A stretch of DNA of 5,501 bases from Chitinophaga pinensis (GTDB lineage Bacteria; Planctomycetota; Phycisphaerae; Phycisphaerales; SM1A02). Each line of letters begins with the position of its first letter. The stretch's first letter is position 1. The position numbers and the translations under genes are program-made. Shown here one piece after another: positions 1 through 5,501 of this stretch. The notes under the pieces are model-generated. The model was not told the origin of the DNA, made no database searches, and saw nothing but the letters and a program-made list of their open reading frames with translations. The stretch covers positions 1-5,501 of the forward strand of contig CALQCP020000171.1 of the NCBI GenBank assembly GCA_943329105.2, written 5' to 3'.

Positions 1-1364
1 CCGATGTCACCTACATCGAACGCACCCGCGCTGGCCAAGTGGAGTGGGCGATCGTGACGCGCATCGAGCAGCCGCTGCTTGATCTCTTTGTTGAGAAGTT
101 GAAGCCGGCGACCGCTGCCGGCGGGCGATCGATTTATCCAGTGCAGCAAGTTGCTGCGGCGTGGCGACCTCCAAATCTTGTCTTGGGACCGTCGGACCGC
201 ACGGCGCTCTTTAACGAAGTGGTGGGGCGCATTGATGCGCCAAATACAGACGGTTCGCTTGCTGCTGCTGCGGATCTTGTGGCAGCCAACGGCTGGGATA
301 TCGCCCCAGTTGAAGTGGTTTGGCGGCATGAACTTCCAACGGGCGGCATGACGGTGTTCACCGCGCGTGCGGTTGATGGACAGTTGCGGGTTCGGCACCG
401 CAGCCGATTTGATCGAGCGCCGATCCACGTGGCGTCTGGCGCGCCTGCTGATGCCGGTTTGCTGCGCGCTTTGGACGGGGCAGGTATTGCGGCCTTGGTG
501 ATGAATCCGTGGCGCGGTCCGCTTGATAAACAAGAAGTGGTCGATGCGTTCTTACTTGAGGGGCGCATTGATGATGCGATGCGTTCCAACATGGGGGCGC
601 GGCAAATTGTTGTAGTTGGAGATGCCGCACTCGCTGGAACGTCGGTGCGCGTTCCGACGCTCGGCATTGCCTTTGAGGTGCGCGACCCGGTGCTTGCAGA
701 GAAACAGTGGGACGGTTGGGGTCAGCGCTGTGTGGAGAGTGTCTCTGCGCGCGCCAACATGGCGCCGCCAGTACGCGCCGAGTCGGCAACGGGAACTGTG
801 CGTTCGGTCGACATTGCGCCAGCGGCGCGTTCGATCTTTGCAGATCACCCCTTTGCGCGATCCGTTCGGCTTGCATGGGCAACACAGAGCGGCGCCAACG
901 GTGCTTGGCAAATCGTTACCACTGACCCCGCGCTGCTGGACAAGATCGGAACGGCGATTGCAGGCGCAGAGCGCATGGCCGATCCAGATGATGCGCATGA
1001 ACTTGGAATCATTTCAGGATCGGCATTGGCCACGCACTTGCGGTCATGGACAACGGCGCCGGCGCTCTTTGTGCCGGAGTCGCCGGAGCCGTTCGTTCAA
1101 GGCGTGTCGTTGGCTGCGGACATCCTGGCTGCTGCACCACGCGTGCGTTGGCGTGCGCGCGCACCGATGGAGGGCGTGATCGAAAGCGAGCTGGTGGTGG
1201 ATCTGCCGAAAGCGACGGCAACGGTGCCGGATGCAGTGCCAGCGAATCCGCCAGCAGCGCCTGATGTTCCGGCGGTTGTGCCTGCGCCAGCACCGACACC
1301 CGCGCCTGCATCCGAGCGTGCGCCCACACCCGCGCCCGCACCTGCATCCAACCCCGCGCCATGA
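1..1364 (+). CDS. Hypothetical protein with Ala/Pro-rich C-terminal tail (5' truncated)
   Basis: This gene is open from the left edge. The frame beginning at base 3 (Asp-Val-Thr-Tyr-Ile-Glu-Arg-Thr) reads without a stop to the TGA at 1362-1364, giving about 453 visible codons. The GTG at 39 is in frame but is not a credible start, because the upstream codons are equally protein-like. I do not recognise the family. The body is a mixed alpha/beta sequence with no clear membrane helix in the visible part and no catalytic motif I can name. The last 46 or so residues (from about 1223) are almost entirely Pro, Ala, Val and Thr and look disordered. The sequence loosely resembles large envelope or secreted proteins of planctomycetes (possibly DUF3352-like), but this is only an impression. 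Its stop overlaps the tilS start by 4 bp, so the two are probably co-transcribed and translationally coupled. Existence of the gene is near certain; its function is unknown. Confidence 0.85.
   Translation, partial: DVTYIERTRAGQVEWAIVTRIEQPLLDLFVEKLKPATAAGGRSIYPVQQVAAAWRPPNLVLGPSDRTALFNEVVGRIDAPNTDGSLAAAADLVAANGWDIAPVEVVWRHELPTGGMTVFTARAVDGQLRVRHRSRFDRAPIHVASGAPADAGLLRALDGAGIAALVMNPWRGPLDKQEVVDAFLLEGRIDDAMRSNMGARQIVVVGDAALAGTSVRVPTLGIAFEVRDPVLAEKQWDGWGQRCVESVSARANMAPPVRAESATGTVRSVDIAPAARSIFADHPFARSVRLAWATQSGANGAWQIVTTDPALLDKIGTAIAGAERMADPDDAHELGIISGSALATHLRSWTTAPALFVPESPEPFVQGVSLAADILAAAPRVRWRARAPMEGVIESELVVDLPKATATVPDAVPANPPAAPDVPAVVPAPAPTPAPASERAPTPAPAPASNPAP
1281..1361 (+). repeat. Imperfect Pro/Ala-coding direct repeat
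   Basis: The 3' end of the first gene contains an imperfect direct duplication. ACACCCGCGCC occurs at 1296-1306 and 1326-1336, and CCTGCATCC occurs at 1305-1313 and 1341-1349. The second copy is longer by 6 bp, one extra Pro-Ala pair. It encodes PTPAPAS followed by PTPAPAPAS. This is typical slippage-prone low-complexity coding DNA for a flexible linker or tail. No regulatory role is evident, although it lies directly upstream of the tilS start. Confidence 0.6.
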
Positions 1365-2368
1365 TTGCAGCACTGGACGAGCGGCTGATCTTGGCATGCC
1401 GTCGCCATCCGTTGGCGGCGGAAGTGGCTCGCGGATTGACCCGTTCTGGTGTGCCGGAAGGTGCGCGCGTCATGGTGGCGGCCAGCGGCGGTGCGGATTC
1501 AACCGCGCTCATGGCGTTGTGCGCGGGACTGGCGGCGCACGGGCGTATTGAACTGGCGGTGGGCACGGTCGATCACGGCATTCGCAGCGAATCAGCACTT
1601 GATTGCCAGTGCGTTGCAATTCTGGGTGCGCGCCTTGGTGTTCGTGTACTGACTCGACGTCTTGATCTCAGCGCGGGTTCTGGACTGGCCGATCGGGCGC
1701 GGACTGCCCGGTACGAAGCGCTGGCATCCATGGCGCTTGAGTGTGGGGCCGCCAGCATTCTTGCCGCGCATCACGCCGATGATCAACTGGAAACCATGCT
1801 GATTGCATTAGCGCGCGGCGCTGGTCTTGGCGGTATGGGCGGTATGCCCGGACGACGCCCCATTCCCTGTGAAACGCCTGGTGCGCAGCACCTTTTGTTG
1901 GTGCGTCCGTGTTTACGCATGTCGCGCGAATCATTGCGTGCTGCATGTGTTGATCTCGCCGTGCAATGGCGTGAAGATCCCACCAACGATCGGCGAGACA
2001 CTCCGCGTGGAATCGTTCGGCACGTAGTGATTCCGGCATTGGAATCAGTGGCTACGGGTGCCACGCGACGTGCTGCGCGGACCGGTGAACTTGCACGGCT
2101 GGGAAACGTGTTGCTTGAATCGCATGTATCCGCCATGCGCGGTCCTGATGGATCCATTGCGCGCAGTGCGTTCCAAAATGCACCCGAAGCGCTTGCAGCA
2201 ACTGCAGTCTGGATGCTTGCCGAAGATCGAATGGATGACGCCACGCGGTGGTCCGCCGCTGAGGCGATCGTTGATGGCTCAACCGAGCCGCGCCGATTCC
2301 CGATGAGTGGCGGCAGCGAACTGTCCGTGTGCGCTCACTCCGTGCGAGTTCGCCCAGCTACTGTTTGA
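1361..2368 (+). CDS. tilS: tRNA(Ile)-lysidine synthetase TilS (short form)
   Basis: TilS ligates lysine to C34 of the CAU-anticodon tRNA-Ile2 using ATP. This converts its codon reading from AUG to AUA and its charging from Met to Ile; the enzyme is cytosolic and essential in most bacteria. The 335-residue protein shows the N-type ATP-pyrophosphatase PP-loop SGGADS at residues 42-47, VDHGIR at 70-75, the family signature AHHADDQLET at 136-145 followed by a Gly-rich stretch (GAGLGGMGGM), and WREDPTN at 203-209. The usual Arg-Asn of the following R-N-x-I-R motif reads R216-G217-I-V-R220, so the Asn is replaced. The length is well below the 432 residues of the E. coli enzyme and close to the short Aquifex-type form, so the distal C-terminal domain is reduced or absent. 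The ATG overlaps the preceding stop as ATGA with no Shine-Dalgarno sequence, which implies coupled translation. The 3' end overlaps the convergent minus-strand gene by 11 bp. Confidence 0.95.
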   Translation: MIAALDERLILACRRHPLAAEVARGLTRSGVPEGARVMVAASGGADSTALMALCAGLAAHGRIELAVGTVDHGIRSESALDCQCVAILGARLGVRVLTRRLDLSAGSGLADRARTARYEALASMALECGAASILAAHHADDQLETMLIALARGAGLGGMGGMPGRRPIPCETPGAQHLLLVRPCLRMSRESLRAACVDLAVQWREDPTNDRRDTPRGIVRHVVIPALESVATGATRRAARTGELARLGNVLLESHVSAMRGPDGSIARSAFQNAPEALAATAVWMLAEDRMDDATRWSAAEAIVDGSTEPRRFPMSGGSELSVCAHSVRVRPATV

Positions 2369-3284
2369 CGTCTGCCGGCGTTCGGCAGCGGTCGTAATCA
2401 GTACTGGTGACACAGGTCACTCGCCCGTTCTCCACCTTGACGATGGTGGGCGGGGTGATGATCCACTGCTTGGTATCCGGCAGCGAAACCCGTTCGCAGC
2501 CGGTGCATTCCACGTCGGCGGGCTGGTCGCTTGGCAATACTTGGACGCCGGGGCCATGTGGCACCAGGACGGCAATGACGTTGCCGTCTTGCGGACCAGA
2601 AAAGTACGTTCGAAAGACTTCGTGACAACGGCCGCAGGTAGGGGAATAGAACACCACCCACTTGGTTCCCTCCAGCGTCAGGGGCGTCAGGCTTGGAACA
2701 TGTCGAGCGACGCCTGCCTCAGCCATGGTCATGCCAACCCATTCGGAGGGATTGAGTACCACCATTTCTGCGCCGCTACTACTAAACCGGGAGTTGGTGC
2801 GCGGAGCCAAGTCAAGGCGCCCGGCGAGTCCAAATGCAAACGCGGCAACGGCCACTGCTCCAATGACCTTCAATGCTGAAATACGTCCGCGTGGGGCGGG
2901 CGTTGGATTGGGCCGCATCAGTAATGCAAGCGTGCCAGCGCCGATGGCCAGACCGACGAGCGGCGCGATCCACATACTGGCCGGAACCGCTGCATCGCCG
3001 GGCGCATTGATGATGGCGGAGAGTTCCGCCAGACCACTAAACGCAAAGGCGATGCCGGTCAGCCAAGCAACGCGGCGTGACAATCCAGAAGACAGAAACG
3101 CAAACATGGCGCCGCACAACTCAAGAGCAATCAGAATGCGCAGCACCTTGTCCGAACCCGCTCCAGTCTTTACTGAGAGGTTCGCGAGCCAGTTTGGAAG
3201 CGAGTCGCCGCCACGTGACCACTCAATGACAACGCAGGTGAGGAGTAGGGCGGGGATAGCAATGCGACGAAGCAGTCCATTCAT
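2358..3284 (-). CDS. Membrane protein with C-terminal thioredoxin-like domain (downstream paralogue, MauE-like cysteines lost)
   Basis: This is a 308-residue protein, probably a membrane-anchored thiol-disulfide oxidoreductase; no substrate can be named. About five hydrophobic helices are visible near residues 4-20, 47-67, 74-92, 103-123 and 138-155. Basic residues at the N-terminus (RR), after helix 2 (SRR) and after helix 4 (RGR) predict N-in and C-out, placing the C-terminal domain outside the membrane. That domain (about 172-308) has the thioredoxin-type active site CGRC at 217-220 after a hydrophobic strand (WVVFYSPT), YFSGP at 227-231, a second CxxC (CTGC, 260-263) and a candidate cis-proline in ITPPT (276-280). 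Two further cysteines, C291 and C300, lie near the end. The membrane part aligns with the upstream gene, but the SCGCFG motif is replaced by a Pro/Ala/Asp segment. The ATG overlaps the upstream stop by 4 bp (ATGA), implying coupling. The fold assignment is good; the specific role is inferred. Confidence 0.85.
   Translation of the reverse strand: MNGLLRRIAIPALLLTCVVIEWSRGGDSLPNWLANLSVKTGAGSDKVLRILIALELCGAMFAFLSSGLSRRVAWLTGIAFAFSGLAELSAIINAPGDAAVPASMWIAPLVGLAIGAGTLALLMRPNPTPAPRGRISALKVIGAVAVAAFAFGLAGRLDLAPRTNSRFSSSGAEMVVLNPSEWVGMTMAEAGVARHVPSLTPLTLEGTKWVVFYSPTCGRCHEVFRTYFSGPQDGNVIAVLVPHGPGVQVLPSDQPADVECTGCERVSLPDTKQWIITPPTIVKVENGRVTCVTSTDYDRCRTPADVKQ
2372..2388 (+). terminator. Short GC hairpin just after tilS stop
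   Basis: A perfect inverted repeat, CTGCCG-GCGTT-CGGCAG, begins 3 bases after the tilS stop codon. It lies inside the 3' end of the convergent minus-strand gene. It could slow or end tilS transcription, but no T-tract follows (the next bases are CGGTCGTAATC), so it is not a canonical intrinsic terminator. It may be a chance product of GC-rich coding sequence. Confidence 0.3.
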
Positions 3285-4363
3285 GGATTCACTTTGCCTT
3301 TCGCGTTCAGCGCGGCGCGCACCAACGTGGCGTCTTCGCTATTCGTGCAGACGCCGATCACCACGCCGTCCTCGACGGTGAGGAGTACCGGGGTGCTCAG
3401 TACGTAGTTAATGCCCTTGGGGAATGTTGCTTTACCGCATTCAGAGCAGGGGTTTTCCAGCAGTTCGCCCGTGGCATCGGGGATCGAAATGGTGGTGGTA
3501 GGTGTAGTGAGCGGGCCACTGAAATAGCTGTTCAAGAGCTCGTGGCAGTGATCGCAGTCATCGCGCATGAAGACGATGTGATGTCGGCCGACATTCAAGT
3601 TGGCAGGCAGCGGTCGCTGCACCAAGAGCATCAGTTCTTGGGCATCCAGTCGCTGACCCTTCCATGATTCAAACTCGGGCGCGTACCACGGCTTGGCGGT
3701 TGCCGGCATCGGTGGCCAGGCTGTTGTGGCGGTGACCACAGGGGTGGTGGTGACCACGGGGTTGGTGGTGACCACGGGGGTGGCAGTGTCAACAACTTCA
3801 AGCGTGACTACGGCGCGATCCGGCACGCCGAAGGCAATTCCGATGCCAAGCAGTGCGGGGACAAACATGACCGAGCCAACTTTGCGCCCAAGTTCCGCGG
3901 GCGGCAAGCGACGACCGCGCGGTCGCAGGACGCACACGCCAATCAGCAACGTGAGGTCGATGGCAAGCATCCATTCGGGCGATGGTCCGCTTGCGCCGAA
4001 GCATCCGCAGCTCGCGGCGCCGGAGGCGATCAGTAATCCGAGGATGACACAGAACAGCGTCAGGAGTGAGATGGCGAGGCTTCGCGCCGCTTGCACGGGG
4101 CCGACCACCATGAGGAGCGCTGCCATGATCTCGAAAGCGATCATGAAGCGCATGGCTGGCCCAAGGTAATCCTCGCGGTTCATGCCAAGTCCACGAACGA
4201 ACAAAAAGTCCGTGACATCCGTGACCGGCTTTGGCAACAACTGCGGGTTGCGCTCCCAGAGCTTGAACGACGCGCCGAGGAGGATCCAAAGGGGGACGAT
4301 CAATCGGAGTAATACGGTGCCGATTCGAGTTCCGGAAGGCTTGGCGGGTGTGGTTTCATTCAT
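3281..4363 (-). CDS. MauE/DoxX-like redox membrane protein fused to thioredoxin-like domain (upstream paralogue)
   Basis: This is a 360-residue protein if it starts at the ATG at 4363 (MNETTPAKP). An in-frame ATG at 4411 would give 376 residues, but neither start has a Shine-Dalgarno sequence, and the extra 16 residues match nothing in the paralogue. In 376-residue numbering, helices lie near 33-50, 88-105, 111-130, 148-163 and 178-195. SCGCFG at 134-139 is the cysteine motif typical of MauE-type redox-associated membrane domains. A Val/Thr/Pro linker (about 209-230) leads to an extracytoplasmic thioredoxin-like domain with CDHC at 286-289, YFSGP at 296-300, a second CxxC (CSEC, 322-325) and a candidate cis-proline in STP (339-341). 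MauE proteins are known for methylamine dehydrogenase maturation, but no such structural genes are present here. A general disulfide or electron-transfer role is more likely. It is the first gene of a two-gene operon. Confidence 0.85.
   Translation of the reverse strand: MNETTPAKPSGTRIGTVLLRLIVPLWILLGASFKLWERNPQLLPKPVTDVTDFLFVRGLGMNREDYLGPAMRFMIAFEIMAALLMVVGPVQAARSLAISLLTLFCVILGLLIASGAASCGCFGASGPSPEWMLAIDLTLLIGVCVLRPRGRRLPPAELGRKVGSVMFVPALLGIGIAFGVPDRAVVTLEVVDTATPVVTTNPVVTTTPVVTATTAWPPMPATAKPWYAPEFESWKGQRLDAQELMLLVQRPLPANLNVGRHHIVFMRDDCDHCHELLNSYFSGPLTTPTTTISIPDATGELLENPCSECGKATFPKGINYVLSTPVLLTVEDGVVIGVCTNSEDATLVRAALNAKGKVNP
3731..3784 (-). repeat. Three 18-bp tandem repeats coding a Val-Val-Thr-Thr-Pro linker
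   Basis: GGTGACCAC recurs at 3731, 3749 and 3767, an exact 18-bp period, as three near-identical units. On the coding (minus) strand each unit gives a six-residue repeat of the type PVVTT(N/T), which joins the last membrane helix to the thioredoxin-like domain of the upstream paralogue. The period is a multiple of three, so unit gain or loss would keep the frame and change linker length. The near-palindromic core GTGGT-G-ACCAC follows from the Val-Val-Thr codons and need not be a protein-binding site. Confidence 0.8.
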
Positions 4364-4512
4364 AACTTGCTTTATCGTAGTCAATGCCTCCGGAACGGCG
4401 TATGGTGACATTCGTCCGCGTGTACGAATCTAGAAATTCACCTGTGCGAATACGCCGCGAAGTGCGGGAACTCTCCCGCGCGCGCCCGCTCTTTGCAAGG
4501 TAGACCACACAC
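4364..4512. promoter_or_regulatory. Divergent intergenic region with presumed promoters for both flanking operons
   Basis: This is the only real spacer in the window. It separates the minus-strand redox operon from the plus-strand TIGR01777 gene, so both promoters should lie here unless the minus-strand start is at 4411, which would shorten it to 101 bp. For the plus strand, GTGACA at 4405-4410 matches the sigma70 -35 consensus at five of six bases, but the best -10-like hexamer (TAGAAA, 4431-4436) is 20 bp away, which is too far to be convincing. No good minus-strand promoter stands out. The AT-rich patch around 4425-4440 contrasts with its surroundings. Confidence 0.45.
4462..4481 (+). other. 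GC-rich stem-loop upstream of the TIGR01777-family gene
   Basis: GTGCGGGA and TCCCGCGC flank an ACTC tetraloop and can form an 8-bp stem with one G-T wobble. It lies 31 bp before the ATG at 4513. No T-tract follows on the plus strand, and none is seen on the minus strand, so it is not a clear terminator. It could be a leader hairpin or part of an operator, or chance in GC-rich DNA. Confidence 0.35.
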
Positions 4513-5501
4513 ATGGCCGTGTTTGTTCGATCAAGTCTCATGCCTGCTTCCGCCACCGAACTGGCCGCATGGCACTTCCGGTCCGGAGCGATCGACCGCC
4601 TCATCCCGCCGTGGGAGGATGTTGAGATCCTGGAGCGTCCGGCGGCCATGGTGGACGGAGCGGTGGCTCGATTTCGGATGAAGAAGTTCGGAGTGCCCTT
4701 GGTGTGGGTGGCGCGTCATCACGACGTCAAGCCTGGGGCTTCCTTCTGCGATACGCAGGAATCCGGTCCGTTCAGTTCGTGGAATCATCGGCATTCGTTC
4801 TTGCCCAATGGTGATGTCTCCAGCATGTTGGAAGACCGGATCGAATACGCACTTCCGGGCGGGATCATCGGTCGTACCTTTGGTGGCTCCACGGTGGCAG
4901 GTGACCTGGAGCGAATGTTCACGTGGCGACATGCGCGGACTCGCCATGATCTGCACCACCATGCGACCTTCCCGGGCGAGCACCTGCGCGTTGCGGTGAG
5001 CGGTACCAACGGAATGGTTGGCGGTTCGTTGCTGCCATTCCTCTCGACTGGCGGTCATGATGTTCGACGCATTGTCCGCGGAGCAGCCGATCATGCACGT
5101 GGCGACGTTGCGTGGGATCAGCGTGCAGGAACGTTTGATGCGGCGCGGCTTGAAGGTCTTGATGCGGTGGTGCACCTTGCCGGGGCGGGGATCGCCGACG
5201 AGCGTTGGAGCGCTGCGCGCAAGCAAGAAATCCGGGATAGCCGGGTCAATCCGACCACCCAACTGGCGCGCACGCTTGCTGGCCTCAAGCACAAGCCGCG
5301 CGTCTTGGTGTGTGCAAGCGCGGTTGGCTGGTACGGAAATCGACCGGGCCCTGGTCAAGTGGATGAATCAAGTCCGCGCGGGGACGGCTACCTGCCGGAG
5401 ATCTGCGAAGAGTGGGAGCGCGCTACAGATGCGGCACGGGACGCAGGCATTCGCGTCGTGAACGTGCGCATTGGCGTGGTGATCAGCGCTCGCGGGGGCG
5501 C
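4513..5501 (+). CDS. SRPBCC domain-TIGR01777 (SDR39U1/YfcH-like) epimerase-family fusion, 3' truncated
   Basis: The frame from the ATG at 4513 is open to the right edge, 329 complete codons. Residues 1-150 match the SRPBCC-type ligand-binding domain found at the N-terminus of some TIGR01777 proteins: WHFRSGAIDRLIPPWE at 20-35, GPFSSWNHRHSF at 85-96, and DRIEYALPGG at 108-117. From about 158 an NAD(P)-binding Rossmann domain begins with SGTNGMVGG (163-171), then HLAGAGIADERW (221-232), DSRVNPTTQLARTL (242-255), SAVGWYG (269-275) and WERATDAARDAGIRVVNVRIGVV (301-323, in outline). These are the conserved blocks of the TIGR01777 nucleoside-diphosphate-sugar-epimerase-like family. The C-terminal end is missing. 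The classical SDR YxxxK pair is not apparent, and the substrate is unknown. The start is chosen because FVRSSLMPASATEL aligns with the family N-terminus. Only a weak AAGG at 4497-4500, 12 bases upstream, could serve as a ribosome-binding site. Confidence 0.9.
   Translation, partial: MAVFVRSSLMPASATELAAWHFRSGAIDRLIPPWEDVEILERPAAMVDGAVARFRMKKFGVPLVWVARHHDVKPGASFCDTQESGPFSSWNHRHSFLPNGDVSSMLEDRIEYALPGGIIGRTFGGSTVAGDLERMFTWRHARTRHDLHHHATFPGEHLRVAVSGTNGMVGGSLLPFLSTGGHDVRRIVRGAADHARGDVAWDQRAGTFDAARLEGLDAVVHLAGAGIADERWSAARKQEIRDSRVNPTTQLARTLAGLKHKPRVLVCASAVGWYGNRPGPGQVDESSPRGDGYLPEICEEWERATDAARDAGIRVVNVRIGVVISARGG

Noticed and set aside
39..41. GTG at 39 as the start of the first gene
   Set aside because: The same frame is open back to base 3 with ordinary protein sequence and no ribosome-binding site precedes the GTG, so the gene enters from outside the window.
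134..667. Minus-strand open frames within the first gene (also 358-885 and 552-998)
   Set aside because: These are mutually overlapping, low-complexity and motif-free. The plus-strand frame is longer, open from the edge, and coupled to tilS.
2662..3381. Plus-strand open frame (about 239 codons) opposite the redox operon
   Set aside because: Its composition is Ala/Arg/Ser/Pro-rich with no domain, and it crosses the coupled junction of two well-supported genes on the other strand.
3731..3784. Regular near-palindromes at 18-bp spacing considered as operators or a CRISPR-like array
   Set aside because: The units are contiguous with no unique spacers, in frame, and code a Val/Thr/Pro linker, so coding low complexity explains them.
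3281..4363. Part of a methylamine dehydrogenase (mau) operon
   Set aside because: Only a MauE-like membrane domain is present. No dehydrogenase subunits, amicyanin or MauG-like genes occur in the window.
4364..4411. N-terminal extension of the upstream redox protein from the ATG at 4411
   Set aside because: There is no Shine-Dalgarno sequence, the 16 extra residues have no counterpart in the paralogue, and the DNA resembles leader sequence. It cannot be excluded.
4531..5358. Long minus-strand open frame (about 275 codons) opposite the SRPBCC-TIGR01777 gene
   Set aside because: It is rich in Arg, Ser, Pro and His, has no recognisable motif, and is fully antisense to a gene with clear family motifs, so it is a GC-rich shadow.

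Overview
The window is GC-rich and gene-dense bacterial chromosome. It has five protein genes, almost no spacer DNA and very weak Shine-Dalgarno sequences. A tilS-type housekeeping gene, two large MauE/DoxX-like membrane proteins ending in thioredoxin-like domains, and an SRPBCC-TIGR01777 fusion, together with the poor ribosome-binding sites, suggest a planctomycete-like bacterium, perhaps of the Phycisphaerae type. That assignment is inference from gene content only. I see no mobile element, CRISPR array, tRNA or rRNA.

Layout: (1) positions 1-1364, plus strand, hold the 3' part of an unrecognised protein with an Ala/Pro-rich tail. Its stop codon overlaps the start of (2) tilS (1361-2368, plus), the tRNA(Ile2)-lysidine synthetase, in an ATGA junction. 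(3) On the minus strand and convergent with tilS, a two-gene operon runs from about 4363 to 2358. The upstream gene (3281-4363) and downstream gene (2358-3284) are also joined by ATGA. Both encode about five membrane helices followed by an extracytoplasmic thioredoxin-like domain. (4) A divergent spacer of about 150 bp (4364-4512) carries a short GC hairpin. (5) From 4513 to the right edge, plus strand, is a 3'-truncated gene for an N-terminal SRPBCC domain fused to a TIGR01777/SDR39U1-type NAD(P)-binding domain.

The most interesting object is the membrane redox pair. The two proteins are evidently diverged tandem paralogues. Each has a CxxC active site followed by a shared YFSGP motif and a second CxxC about 35-45 residues later. 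Only the first protein keeps the vicinal cysteine motif SCGCFG in its membrane domain, and the second has lost it. This suggests an asymmetric thiol-disulfide relay across the cytoplasmic membrane, with no known substrate in the window. The tilS pair and the TIGR01777 gene look functionally independent of this operon.
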